The position numbers and the translations under genes are program-made. Shown here one piece after another: positions 26,429-35,127 of a stretch of DNA of 64,000 nt. Source of the stretch: Desulfatitalea sp. BRH_c12 (lineage in GTDB: Bacteria > Desulfobacterota > Desulfobacteria > Desulfobacterales > Desulfosarcinaceae); assembly GCA_000961655.1 (NCBI GenBank), contig LADR01000008.1, positions 358,501 through 422,500 on the forward strand. Direction: 5' to 3'. Position 1 is the stretch's first letter. The number at the start of each line of letters is the position of its first letter. Below the pieces are notes generated by a model. The model was not told where the DNA came from and made no database searches. It worked only from the letters and a program-made list of their open reading frames with translations.

Positions 26429-29224
26429 ATGAACCTGCCCACAGCGACCTACCGCATTCAACTGCATGCGCAGTTCGGGTTTCGACCGACGGCCGACCTG
26501 CTCGATTATCTACAGGCCCTGGGCATCTCACACCTGTATGCTTCGCCGGTGTTCAAGGCACGCCCCGGCAGCGCGCACGGCTATGATCTCGAAGATTCGA
26601 ACCAGTTCAACCCCGAACTGGGAACCGAGGCGGACCGGCACTATCTGGTAGAGCGGCTTGCCGCGTTGCAGATGGGATGGTTGCAGGATATCGTCCCCAA
26701 CCACATGGCTTTCAGCGGCGGCAATCCATTGCTCTGCGATGTGCTTGAAAACGGGCCGCGGTCTTTATTTCACGACTTTTTTGATATCCAGTGGGACCAT
26801 CCCGCACCGGAGCTCAACGGTGCCGTCAGCGCGCCTTTCCTGGGCGACGACCTGGAGGCATGTCTCGACAGAGGAGAACTCGCGATTCACTTGACCCAAC
26901 AGGGGGTACACGTCGATTACTTCGCCCAACGCTATCCCCTGTCCCTGGATGCCTACCGGCAGGTGCTGTGCGGTGAGGCCTGCGATCCGGCCGGCGCATC
27001 GGAACCCGGTCCCGACGATGACCTGCGCAAGGCCATTGAACGTCTCGTGCGTTCGGCGCGCCTGTATGACGTCTCTGAGCGTCGCAAGGCCCTGGCGGCG
27101 GCCAAAGCAGATTTATGGGCGCTATACTCCACCAACGCGCACATCAAGGCCGGCGTGGACGACCGCCTGTCGCACTACAACAGCCATCCAACCCAATCAG
27201 GAATAAAAGAGTTGCTGGCGCAGCAGTATTTCCGCCTGGCCCATTGGCAAACCGCAGCCCGCCAGATCAATTACCGCCGATTTTTCGACATCAATGAACT
27301 GATCACCTTGCGCCAGGAACTGCCGACGGTGTTTGAGCATACCCATCACCTGATCGTCAAACTCGTGCGTGAGGGCGTGTTTGACGGACTGCGCGTCGAT
27401 CATGTCGACGGCCTGTTCGATCCGCGCGACTATCTGGAACATTTGCGCCGCAGCTGCGCAGATACCTACATTGTTGCGGAAAAGATTCTGGGGACCGACG
27501 AAGCCTTGCCGGAAGAGTGGCCGGTGCAAGGTACGACCGGCTACGAGTTCGCCGCCCACAGCAATGCCCTGTTCTGCTGCCCGGATCACGAAACCGCGCT
27601 GACCGACCTGTATGCGCAATGGACCGGCAATCAAGAAAGCTTTGCCGCCATCAGCCGCCAGTGCAAGGCGCAGGTGCTCAAAAACCAATTCGCCGGCGAT
27701 CTGGACAACATGGTTCTGAAATTCGAGGCCGCCATGCAGGCCGATGCCGCCGGTCCAGCGCTGTCGCTGCCGGACTTGACAGCCGCGCTGGCGGCGATGC
27801 TGATCTGCCTGCCTGTCTATCGCACTTACATGAGCGCCTCGGAGCACAGGGCATCTGACGATGCGATCATGCGACAGGTATTTGCCGATGCCAGGGCCCA
27901 GCGCCCCGAGCTGGCCGATGCGCTGGATGCCATTGAACACTGGCTGGCGAGTGAAAGGATGCCGCTGCGCTCCCGCGCCGGAAAATGGCTCGGTGAAAAC
28001 AAACGGCAGCGTGCCTTAGCTGCTTTCGAACAATTGGCCGCACCGCTTACCGCCAAGGGCATCGAAGATACCGCCCTTTACCGCTACAACCGTCTATCCG
28101 CCTTGAACGAGGTGGGGGGCGATCCCAGCCAGTTCGGAGCGACCCGGCAGCAGTTTCACGCGTTTGCCGCCGGGCGGCAGGAACATTGGCCGCATACGCT
28201 CAATGCCCTTTCCACCCACGATACCAAGCGTTCGGCCGATGTGCGCGCACGCATGCTGGTCCTTGCCGAACTGCCCGGGGACTGGGCCTCGCAAATAACG
28301 CGTTGGCGTGAATGCAATGCGGCGCATGCGCGCCGGACCGACCGAGGCCCGGTGCCGGATCCTGAAATGGAATACCTGTTGTATCAGACGCTGGCAGCCA
28401 CATTTCCCGCCCAACGCAATGAACTGCCCGATTACTGCCGCAGGATCGATCAGTTTTTGAAGAAAGCGGCCCGCGAAGCCAAACAGCGCACCTCCTGGAC
28501 GCAGCCGGACGAGGCCTATGAGGACGGGTTGACGGCCTTTCTGGAAAAAATTCTGGATCCGGCGGAATCCAATGCTTTTCCGAACCTGATCCGCCCGTTT
28601 GCAGCGCGCATCGCCCATTTCGGTACGTTCAACGCCCTGTCCCAGAGCCTCATTTATCTGACGGCTCCCGGCATTCCCGACATTTATCAGGGAACCGAGT
28701 TGTTCGACGACAGCCTGGTTGATCCGGACAATCGCCGTCCGGTAGATTTTCAGCGTCGTCGGGGTTACCTGAGAGACATCGAAAAAAGTTTTCACGGTGT
28801 GCCGCTGACCTTGGTAAAGGCATTGATGGCGCAGCGCAGCGATGGCCGTATCAAGCTTTTTGTCACCTGGGCCGCTTTGCAGGCGCGCCGGCGATATAAG
28901 GATCTCTTCGCGCAGGGACGCTATCTGCCGATGACCGTCACAGGCCAGCGGCAGAGGCATGTCGTGGCCTTTGCGCGGGTTTCCGGCCAGCAGTGGTGTC
29001 TGACCATCGTGCCGCGCTTTCCGGCAGGGTTGGTCAACGAAGGAGAGGATCCCCTGGGGCCGGCGGTTTGGTCCGACACACAGGTACACCTCCCCGCCGG
29101 CGCCCCCGTTCACTGGCGCAACGCATTGACCGACGCGTCGTTGCAGTCGTTGGAACGCCTTTCGCTTGGCCAGGTATTGGCGCAGCTGCCAGTGGCCATG
29201 CTTATAGGAGACCGCCGCCCATGA
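26429..29224 (+). CDS. treY: Malto-oligosyltrehalose synthase
   Basis: A 931-residue GH13 intramolecular transglucosidase that turns the reducing end of a maltodextrin into a trehalose unit. ACGAGGGGACACC precedes the ATG at 26429; the frame is open upstream into the GH57 gene but that is not used. Landmarks of the family: TYRIQLHAQFGF at the N-terminus, ISHLYASPVFKARPGSAHGYD, LQDIVPNHMAFSGG, DGLRVDHVDGLFDP (nucleophile Asp), IVAEKILGTDEALP (acid Glu), and LSTHDTKRSADVRAR; the C-terminal part has TAPGIPDIYQGTEL. The length is within the usual 750-950. It is separated by 79 bp from the GH57 gene and ends on the malQ start (ATGA). It works with TreZ two genes upstream. Confidence 0.95.
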   Translation: MNLPTATYRIQLHAQFGFRPTADLLDYLQALGISHLYASPVFKARPGSAHGYDLEDSNQFNPELGTEADRHYLVERLAALQMGWLQDIVPNHMAFSGGNPLLCDVLENGPRSLFHDFFDIQWDHPAPELNGAVSAPFLGDDLEACLDRGELAIHLTQQGVHVDYFAQRYPLSLDAYRQVLCGEACDPAGASEPGPDDDLRKAIERLVRSARLYDVSERRKALAAAKADLWALYSTNAHIKAGVDDRLSHYNSHPTQSGIKELLAQQYFRLAHWQTAARQINYRRFFDINELITLRQELPTVFEHTHHLIVKLVREGVFDGLRVDHVDGLFDPRDYLEHLRRSCADTYIVAEKILGTDEALPEEWPVQGTTGYEFAAHSNALFCCPDHETALTDLYAQWTGNQESFAAISRQCKAQVLKNQFAGDLDNMVLKFEAAMQADAAGPALSLPDLTAALAAMLICLPVYRTYMSASEHRASDDAIMRQVFADARAQRPELADALDAIEHWLASERMPLRSRAGKWLGENKRQRALAAFEQLAAPLTAKGIEDTALYRYNRLSALNEVGGDPSQFGATRQQFHAFAAGRQEHWPHTLNALSTHDTKRSADVRARMLVLAELPGDWASQITRWRECNAAHARRTDRGPVPDPEMEYLLYQTLAATFPAQRNELPDYCRRIDQFLKKAAREAKQRTSWTQPDEAYEDGLTAFLEKILDPAESNAFPNLIRPFAARIAHFGTFNALSQSLIYLTAPGIPDIYQGTELFDDSLVDPDNRRPVDFQRRRGYLRDIEKSFHGVPLTLVKALMAQRSDGRIKLFVTWAALQARRRYKDLFAQGRYLPMTVTGQRQRHVVAFARVSGQQWCLTIVPRFPAGLVNEGEDPLGPAVWSDTQVHLPAGAPVHWRNALTDASLQSLERLSLGQVLAQLPVAMLIGDRRP

Positions 29225-30717
29225 TGGTTCGCACCAGTGGCATCCTGCTGCATCCCAGCAGTCTTCCCGGGCCCTATGGAATCGGTGACCTGGGACCTTA
29301 CGCATTTCGGTTCGTGGATTTTCTGGCCGATAGCGGGCAGCATCTCTGGCAAGTTCTGCCTCTGACGCCCACGGGGGCCGCCAGCGGTCATTCACCTTAT
29401 CACAGCGGTTCGACGTTCGCCGGCAACCCTTTGTTGATCAGCCCTCTGGTGCTGATCGAGCAGGGTTGGGTCGATGCGACCGATCTCAAAAGCGTACCGG
29501 CTTTTGACGAGCACCGGGTCGATTTCGCCGGGGTGGTGCGTTTTAAAAAGCGCGTGTTGCAAAAAGCGTTCGCCCGTTTTGCAAGCAATCCCCCCCAGGA
29601 AGCTTTGGCGGCCTTCGAGCGCGAGCACCCCTGGGTCGCATCGTATGCGCTCTTTGCGGCGCTCAACGATCATTTCCGGGGCGCGCAATGGTGCGACTGG
29701 CCGGCTGCCCTGCGCGAACGACGCCCCAAAGCCCTGGAGGAGGCTGCCCGGAAGTTTGCCGAGCCGATTCTTTTTCATAAGATGGCCCAATTCTTTTTCT
29801 TTGAGCAGTGGACCGCCTTGAAGCACTATTGCGGTCGCAAACAGGTCCAATTGATCGGCGATATGCCGATTTACATGCCGCTGCACAGCGCCGATGTCTG
29901 GGGCTTTCAGGATTTGTTCCATCTGAAGGCGGATGGCCAGCCGGCGGCCTTGTCAGGCGTGCCGCCCGATTACTTCAGCAGCACCGGTCAGTTGTGGGGC
30001 CATCCCCTTTACCGCTGGGACGTGCTGCGCCGCGACGGCTATGACTGGTGGATGGTGCGCGTGGCGCATCATCTCAAGCTTTTCGACCGCGTGCGCATCG
30101 ATCATTTCCGGGGACTGGTGGCGTACTGGGAGGTGCCGGCCGGCGCCAAAACCGCCGTGGACGGGCGTTGGGTGCCGGGGCCGGCCGACGACCTGTTGAC
30201 CCGGCTGTCCTACCGCATTCCCCAATTGCCGCTGATCGCCGAGGACCTGGGGACTATCGATGCCGAGGTGCGCGAAACCATGCTGCGATTCAACCTGCCG
30301 GGCATGCGGATTTTACTGTTTGCTTTTGGAGATGATTTCCCCAGGGGCAGTTTTCTACCCCATAATCATGTTGCCAACAGCCTTGTGTATACCGGCACGC
30401 ATGACAACAACACAGCTTTGGGATGGTTCACGTCCGAGGCCGGTGACGCCGAACGCCGCCGCTTATTTGACTATGTAGGGCGTGAAGTGCCCTCCGCTGA
30501 TGTGTCCTGGGAGTTGATCCGATTGGCCATGCAGTCGGTCGCCCGAATGGCCATCATCCCGCTGCAAGACGTGCTGGGGCTCGACGGCGGCGCGCGTATG
30601 AATCGGCCGGCCAGTCGGCGCGGAAACTGGGGTTGGCGCGCGCAAGAGAATGATTTCGGCAGTGATCTGGTCGGCCGTCTGCGGCAGGTATCCCGAACCT
30701 ATGGGCGCGGCCAGTAA
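29221..30717 (+). CDS. malQ: 4-alpha-glucanotransferase (amylomaltase, GH77)
   Basis: A 498-residue disproportionating enzyme that lengthens and shortens maltodextrins. The ATG overlaps the treY stop, and this start matches the family N-terminus (RTSGILLHPSSLPGPYGIGDLG). Landmarks: HSPYHSGSTFAGNPLLISP, GDMPIYMPLHSADVW, VRIDHFRGLVAYWEVP with nucleophile Asp, IAEDLGTID with acid Glu, and YTGTHDNNTALGW with the third Asp. Length is normal (about 500). MalQ can supply TreY with longer chains and recycle the short maltodextrins left over. It closes the operon; no T-run terminator follows. Confidence 0.95.
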   Translation: MMVRTSGILLHPSSLPGPYGIGDLGPYAFRFVDFLADSGQHLWQVLPLTPTGAASGHSPYHSGSTFAGNPLLISPLVLIEQGWVDATDLKSVPAFDEHRVDFAGVVRFKKRVLQKAFARFASNPPQEALAAFEREHPWVASYALFAALNDHFRGAQWCDWPAALRERRPKALEEAARKFAEPILFHKMAQFFFFEQWTALKHYCGRKQVQLIGDMPIYMPLHSADVWGFQDLFHLKADGQPAALSGVPPDYFSSTGQLWGHPLYRWDVLRRDGYDWWMVRVAHHLKLFDRVRIDHFRGLVAYWEVPAGAKTAVDGRWVPGPADDLLTRLSYRIPQLPLIAEDLGTIDAEVRETMLRFNLPGMRILLFAFGDDFPRGSFLPHNHVANSLVYTGTHDNNTALGWFTSEAGDAERRRLFDYVGREVPSADVSWELIRLAMQSVARMAIIPLQDVLGLDGGARMNRPASRRGNWGWRAQENDFGSDLVGRLRQVSRTYGRGQ

Positions 30718-30748
30718 AGTCAGAGCAGACGCATGTAGCTCCTGGTCC

Positions 30749-30975
30749 AAATTCAATATGGCCAACCAACGGACGCCGGTCAACATAAGACAAATGATGG
30801 GTTTTATACGCAACACATCTCCAAAGTAGGGTGGGCATTGCCCACCACCGCGCTATTACAAGGTCATCGTTTCCGACACTGATCCCGCCCAGGCGATTCG
30901 AAAAACACCGGAGCGAACATGGCGATGAAATTTCAAATATGGCCAACCAACAGACGCGATCGACATAGCAAATGC
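30749..30975. repeat. Imperfect direct repeat around ATATGGCCAACCAAC
   Basis: Copies at about 30752-30796 and 30931-30975 share ATATGGCCAACCAAC followed by near-identical GGACGC/AGACGC, a GTCAACATA/ATCGACATA stretch and CAAATG. The units are roughly 45 bp and 180 bp apart. They look like remnants of an intergenic repeat family. Confidence 0.55.
30829..30845. repeat. Short palindromic intergenic repeat
   Basis: GGTGGGCATTGCCCACC is a perfect 7-bp stem with a 3-nt loop, preceded by GTAG. It lacks a T-run, so it is not an intrinsic terminator. Sequences of this kind are commonly scattered between genes in several proteobacteria. Confidence 0.55.
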
Positions 30976-31193
30976 GGTTGTCCTGACCGGACAGGCAATT
31001 ATCGATTTACAAAATACCTCCTTCCATGGCATACAGACTTTTCCACTGCACGCCATACCATGATCTAATGATCTAAAAAATCGTTCACACCTGTGCGACC
31101 GCGCAGCGCTGACGACTCCGTCATTTTTGCTCACCGTCGGGGGTCGTGGCTTGGCTTTATGGCCGAATACGAAAAGCGTTCGGGGGGCTTTTA

Positions 31194-32672
31194 ATGACAC
31201 ACAAAGACATCGTACCGGCATCGAAGGGCATGCCACGCGGGAAAAAAAGGAAGTGTTGCGAGGAGGTTTCCGCTGTGGGCGAACCCGCCCTGAATTATGG
31301 ACCTGCTTTGCAGATGCCTGACACGGAAGGGCTTCGAACCGCAACGAACCACACTGACCGGATCTACTTCGATTTGTATGAACTCGCACCCATAGGGTAT
31401 TTCGTTCTGGACCCCACCGGAGAGATTCTTAAAGTCAATCAGGCCGGCGCCGAGCTGCTGGATCTGGCGCGCAGTGGAGTGAAATCCCGTTGTTTCAGCG
31501 GTTTCGTGGCGCCGACCAGTCGCGAGCTTTTTTTTGCTTATCTGAAGACGACCCTTTCCGCTCAGACGCGCCGGCAGTGCGAGCTGACGATGCTCAGGGC
31601 TGACGGTACCCCCTTCTATGCTCTGATGGAATGTATCGCCTGCCGCGCATGCAACCGTGTTGGCCGCCAGTTGCTGACGGCCGTCGTCGACATCACTGAA
31701 CGGGTACGCACCCGCGCCGCGCTGCAGGAAAGCGAAGAAAAATATCGTTTGATGTTCAGTCAAATGGTCAGCGGCGCCATCATGGTGGACCTGCTGGCCT
31801 GGGATGAAAAAGGATACCCTACGGACGGTCTGGTGGTAGAGGTCAATCCGGCCTTCGAACGCATCACCGGCATAGCCCGCGGCCAGGTTGTGGGCAAACG
31901 CGTGCTGGAGGTCTGGCCGCGGACACAAACCTGGTTCAAGTGGCTCGTGGAAGCCGACCACAATGGGTCCAATCAGGTGGTCCGTTACCGCGATCGCTAT
32001 GATCGCTACTACTCGGTCACCACATTCCGCATCGATCAAGGCAGAGCCGCGGCGACTTTTATCGACATCAGCGGCCATAAAAAAGTTGAAGAAAAGATAC
32101 AAAAGGCCAAGGACGTCCTGGAAATCCGGGTGGCCGAACGGACAGCCGCCCTGGAAAAAGCCAATGCTGAATTGCGCCAGGAAATTCAGATGAATCAAAT
32201 CACCCAAAGGTGGCTGGAAGAAAAATCGGCGGAATTGAAAGTCCGCGCAAAGGAGTTGGCGGAAGCCAATGCCGCGCTTAAAGTACTTCTGCGCCAGCGT
32301 GAGCTGGATCGCAGTGAATTGGAAGAAAAGATCACGTGCAACATCAACGAGCTGATCCGGCCCTATTTGGACAAACTGGCGGCCAAACGGCTCGGCAGCA
32401 AGGAAAAAGCACTGCTGGCGGTCGTGCAGAAGAACCTGGACGATCTTTCTTCACCACTGCCCCATCGGCTGGTCAATGAACTCGGCCGTCTCTCGCCTAC
32501 CGAAACCCAGGTGATCAATCTGGTCCGTCAGGGTAAAACCACCAAGGATATTGCCGATTTAATGGGGGTGGCGCAAAGCACAATCGACTTCCATCGGCAT
32601 AATATCCGCCGCAAACTCAATCTTTCCAACACATCCCTCAACTTGCGGTCCTATTTGAATTCTCTTGAATAG
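31194..32672 (+). CDS. PAS-PAS-LuxR-type transcriptional regulator, copy 1
   Basis: A 492-residue cytoplasmic regulator. The ATG at 31194 has CGGGGGG upstream; the earlier frame start at 31146 lacks one. Layout: a basic N-terminus, PAS 1 (about 55-165; [19 protein letters not shown]), PAS 2 (about 180-300; [19 protein letters not shown]), a coiled-coil (about 305-370), a conserved linker ([20 protein letters not shown] and onward), and a LuxR/GerE helix-turn-helix at the C-terminus ([20 protein letters not shown], then [14 protein letters not shown]). There is no receiver domain, so regulation is probably by a ligand or redox cue at the PAS domains. The same linker and HTH occur in the protein at 39954-40856. 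Target genes unknown. Confidence 0.85.
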   Translation: MTHKDIVPASKGMPRGKKRKCCEEVSAVGEPALNYGPALQMPDTEGLRTATNHTDRIYFDLYELAPIGYFVLDPTGEILKVNQAGAELLDLARSGVKSRCFSGFVAPTSRELFFAYLKTTLSAQTRRQCELTMLRADGTPFYALMECIACRACNRVGRQLLTAVVDITERVRTRAALQESEEKYRLMFSQMVSGAIMVDLLAWDEKGYPTDGLVVEVNPAFERITGIARGQVVGKRVLEVWPRTQTWFKWLVEADHNGSNQVVRYRDRYDRYYSVTTFRIDQGRAAATFIDISGHKKVEEKIQKAKDVLEIRVAERTAALEKANAELRQEIQMNQITQRWLEEKSAELKVRAKELAEANAALKVLLRQRELDRSELEEKITCNINELIRPYLDKLAAKRLGSKEKALLAVVQKNLDDLSSPLPHRLVNELGRLSPTETQVINLVRQGKTTKDIADLMGVAQSTIDFHRHNIRRKLNLSNTSLNLRSYLNSLE

Positions 32673-32886
32673 TATGGGGTTTTTACCCCTATTGCGCCCA
32701 CAATCGACTCATCTTGCAGCTATCGCTTAAAAGAATATGATGCAAGTGTTTTGATTAGGGTGGAACCGCTTCGGTGTGATCGAACTGCGCCACGCCCTGG
32801 TTGGTGAGTCTGAAACTACGCTTTAAAACAGCCGATGTGCCATCGCGCTGTGAATCCATGAACCCCGAAGCAATAGGAGAATGGTC
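32673..32886. other. Intergenic region upstream of khpA-like gene
   Basis: GGGGTTTTTACCCC at 32677-32690 is a small hairpin just past the PAS-LuxR stop, without a T-run. Otherwise no clear signal; the promoter for the KH-domain gene is expected here. Confidence 0.3.
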
Positions 32887-33249
32887 ATGAAAACACCCGT
32901 GCAGAAACCCTCTGTGGTATTTGGTGATCACGTTCAGCGGTCGTCCAGTGTCTATGTCAGCGAAGTTGATGCAAATTTCAGGGTTCCCATTCAGGATATG
33001 GAAGATGCGACGCCGGCCATGCGCAAGCTGATTCGAACCATCGCGCAATCTCTGGTGGACGATCCGGAGAGCGTGCAGGTCGATGTGGTTGAAGGCCAGC
33101 AAACCACCGTGCTGGAGTTGAAGGTAGCCAAAGAAGATTTGGGCAAAGTTATCGGCAAACAAGGACGGACAGCGCAAGCCATCCGGACGTTGCTGGGGGC
33201 TGTGTCCAATAAGGCAAAGAAAAGAGCCGTGCTTGAAATTGTTGAGTAA
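32887..33249 (+). CDS. KH-domain RNA-binding protein (KhpA-like) with N-terminal extension
   Basis: A 120-residue protein. The ATG at 32887 has AGGAG at 32875-32879, 7 bp upstream, and is preferred to the ATG at 32881. Residues about 45-120 match the KhpA/YlqC family: TIAQSLVDDPESVQVDVVEG and the KH core GKVIGKQGRTAQAIRTLL with its GxxG loop. KhpA binds RNA broadly, often as a dimer with KhpB/Jag, and affects cell shape and division in Gram-positive bacteria. Usual length is about 75-80, so the 45-residue extension (QRSSSVYVSEVDANFRVPI) is an added feature. KhpA genes usually sit in the rpsP-rimM-trmD cluster; this one stands alone with its own terminator, so it may be a second, specialised copy. 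Confidence 0.85.
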   Translation: MKTPVQKPSVVFGDHVQRSSSVYVSEVDANFRVPIQDMEDATPAMRKLIRTIAQSLVDDPESVQVDVVEGQQTTVLELKVAKEDLGKVIGKQGRTAQAIRTLLGAVSNKAKKRAVLEIVE

Positions 33250-33269
33250 CGGATTTGAATACCTGAAAA

Positions 33270-33297
33270 CGGGCAACCCGAGGGTTGCCCGTTTTTT
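33270..33297 (+). terminator. Strong rho-independent terminator
   Basis: CGGGCAACC/GGTTGCCCG stem (9 bp, tetraloop CGAG) followed by TTTTTT, 20 bp after the KH-protein stop. Confidence 0.9.
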
Positions 33298-33411
33298 ATA
33301 GTGACCCATTTCGGGTTCCAAACGCCGGTGAGCCGGGCGGGTGATCCGCGCCACACGCCATTTAAGCTTACCTCGCTGCATGCCAATCCCGAAATCATAG
33401 GCCGTCGCCGA

Positions 33412-34377
33412 TCACTTGCTTTGTCTGGACGCGACGGTATCGGCCACGTAGGCCTTGCGTTCGCCCATCGGGCGGGGCTCTCCGGTGGTGCTGTCTTTTT
33501 GTGTCTGATGTTCCATTTCCGCATTGATCTCGGCACCCAGCAAAACGACATAGGTAGACAGAAAGAACCACAGCATCAATATTGCGATTGCCCCCATCGA
33601 TCCGTAGGTTTTATTGTAGTCCCCGAAATTGGACACGTAATATGAAAAGAGAATGGATCCGATCATCCACAAAAGCGTGGCGATCACCGATCCCCAACTC
33701 ACCCAGCGCCATTTTGGCTGTTCCCTGTCGGGGGCCAATCGGTATAGGAGTGCCAGGCCCACGACGACCATAAAGGCCATCAGGGGCCAGCGCGCGTATC
33801 CGAATATCCCCTGGGCAATGGATGATAATGGGAGCTTGTCGATCAGTGCGGGCAGGGCGACCAAAAGGCCCAAGACAATCAGAACCCCGACAATGCCGCC
33901 CACGGTCATCATGAGGGACCACAGGTTGAGTTTGAAAAACCCACGATTTTCTTCTTCATCATATACAATGTTCAAGGAGGTGATCAGGGCTTTGGTCCCC
34001 TTGTTGGCGCTCCATAATGTCAGCAAAAGCCCTATGATCATGCCAAAGCCCAATGCGCCGCTGGATTGCTGTGTTACGCGGGTCAATTGATCGTTAAGGA
34101 TTTGGCTCACCTCGGCGGGCATCATGCCGCTGACTGCATTGAGCTGTTGGGAAACCTGCTGCGGATCGGCCACCAGTCCATAGATGGAAACTGCCGAGGC
34201 CAGTGCCGGCGGCATGGCCAAAATAAAATAGAACGCCACTCCGGCAGCCACAATGCTGAGATTGTCCCTGGCCTGCTCATCCTTGACGCGCAGGGCAATA
34301 TCCCTCCAGGCCGGTGCGGGAAAGTGGCTGGGCTTTTCGGCATCTCGCCCTTTGTTATCTGGGTGTGCTTCTTTCAT
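33412..34377 (-). CDS. YihY/BrkB-family integral membrane protein
   Basis: A 321-residue protein with six hydrophobic segments: about 45-70 (SIVAAGVAFYFILAMPPAL), 110-130, 150-175, 190-210, 220-240 and 255-280. The N-terminal RDIALRVKDEQARDNLS followed by the first helix is the usual BrkB start. An ALGFGMIIGLLLTLWSANKG stretch and NIVYDEEENRGFFKL are further landmarks. It was once thought to be RNase BN, which is no longer accepted; it may be a transporter or envelope factor, function unproven. AGGGGGA precedes the ATG. The charged tail (about 285-321) is cytoplasmic. It is a single gene, converging with the KH-protein gene across the terminator. Confidence 0.85.
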   Translation of the reverse strand: MKEAHPDNKGRDAEKPSHFPAPAWRDIALRVKDEQARDNLSIVAAGVAFYFILAMPPALASAVSIYGLVADPQQVSQQLNAVSGMMPAEVSQILNDQLTRVTQQSSGALGFGMIIGLLLTLWSANKGTKALITSLNIVYDEEENRGFFKLNLWSLMMTVGGIVGVLIVLGLLVALPALIDKLPLSSIAQGIFGYARWPLMAFMVVVGLALLYRLAPDREQPKWRWVSWGSVIATLLWMIGSILFSYYVSNFGDYNKTYGSMGAIAILMLWFFLSTYVVLLGAEINAEMEHQTQKDSTTGEPRPMGERKAYVADTVASRQSK

Positions 34378-34548
34378 GGTGGTCCCCCTAAAAATTAAAG
34401 TATTTCAGGATAGGAATTGCCGCTGTCGGAGAGAATAGGGGCCGCACCGTATTTCATGCCCTTGCGGCCCCTCTTAGCGCAGGACCGGTATTCTCAACCA
34501 CCGCTGATGAGATTATATTGAAGGCAAAGACGCAAAGGAGTGTGGGTT

Positions 34549-35115
34549 ATGAAAAATAAGGTGGAAATATTACATAAATACACAAGTGATATGGTGGGCA
34601 TTGAGAAACATTTTTTGGAAATCCTCGGATATCAGGCATCGGACAATCGATTGAAAAATTATAAAGAGGCCAGCGATATGGTGGTGCGGGTACAAGAGAC
34701 CCTGAAAATGCATATCCGCATGCTTGATCATTACATGGAGAGCTTGGATGTCGGCAAAGCGGAGTCAAGCCTGAAGAAAGCGGCCACAAAGATCTCCGGC
34801 ATGGCAACCGGCTTTTACAACCTGATGCGCCAGGAAGATACCGTTATGCGGAACCTGCGCGATGACTATGTCGCCATGCATATGGTCGTGATCAGCTACA
34901 CCATGCTTTACTCTACAGCCTTGGCCCACCATGACGACACCCTTGCGGATATTGCGTTGAAAAACATGCGGGACCTCACGCCTCTGATATTCGAAATGAG
35001 TCGCATCATTCCCGCGATCGTCATCAAGGAATTGAGCTGGGAAGGCAAGGCGCCGGATGTGTCAGTGATTGAAAAGGCCATCAGCGACACGCAGGCAGCC
35101 TGGCGGTTGACCTGA
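34549..35115 (+). CDS. Unrecognised 188-residue helical protein
   Basis: Starts MKNKVEILHKYTSD, with AAGGAG at 34535-34540, 8 bp before the ATG. I cannot assign a family. The sequence is almost entirely amphipathic helices, such as DMVVRVQETLKMHIRMLDHY, VGKAESSLKKAATKISGMA and AMHMVVISYTMLYSTALAHH, suggesting a four-helix bundle of ferritin-like or hemerythrin-like shape. His and Glu residues are present (EKHFLEIL, HIRMLDHYMESL, ALAHHDD), but the spacing does not form an obvious metal site. It is cytoplasmic. The nearest genes are the Kai operon, which converges on it with stops 13 bp apart, and the divergent BrkB gene 170 bp upstream. Codon use looks native. Confidence 0.7.
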   Translation: MKNKVEILHKYTSDMVGIEKHFLEILGYQASDNRLKNYKEASDMVVRVQETLKMHIRMLDHYMESLDVGKAESSLKKAATKISGMATGFYNLMRQEDTVMRNLRDDYVAMHMVVISYTMLYSTALAHHDDTLADIALKNMRDLTPLIFEMSRIIPAIVIKELSWEGKAPDVSVIEKAISDTQAAWRLT

Positions 35116-35127
35116 ACTGTCTTTACG

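Larger units (their letters stand above)
30718..31193. other. 476-bp intergenic region with degenerate repeats
   Basis: No gene is supported; the minus-strand frames here have poor codon use. The region holds two imperfect copies of a repeat and one strong palindrome, listed separately, and a smaller inverted pair TGTCC/GGACA near 30994. It must also hold the promoter for the PAS-LuxR gene, but I see no clear -35/-10. Confidence 0.5.
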
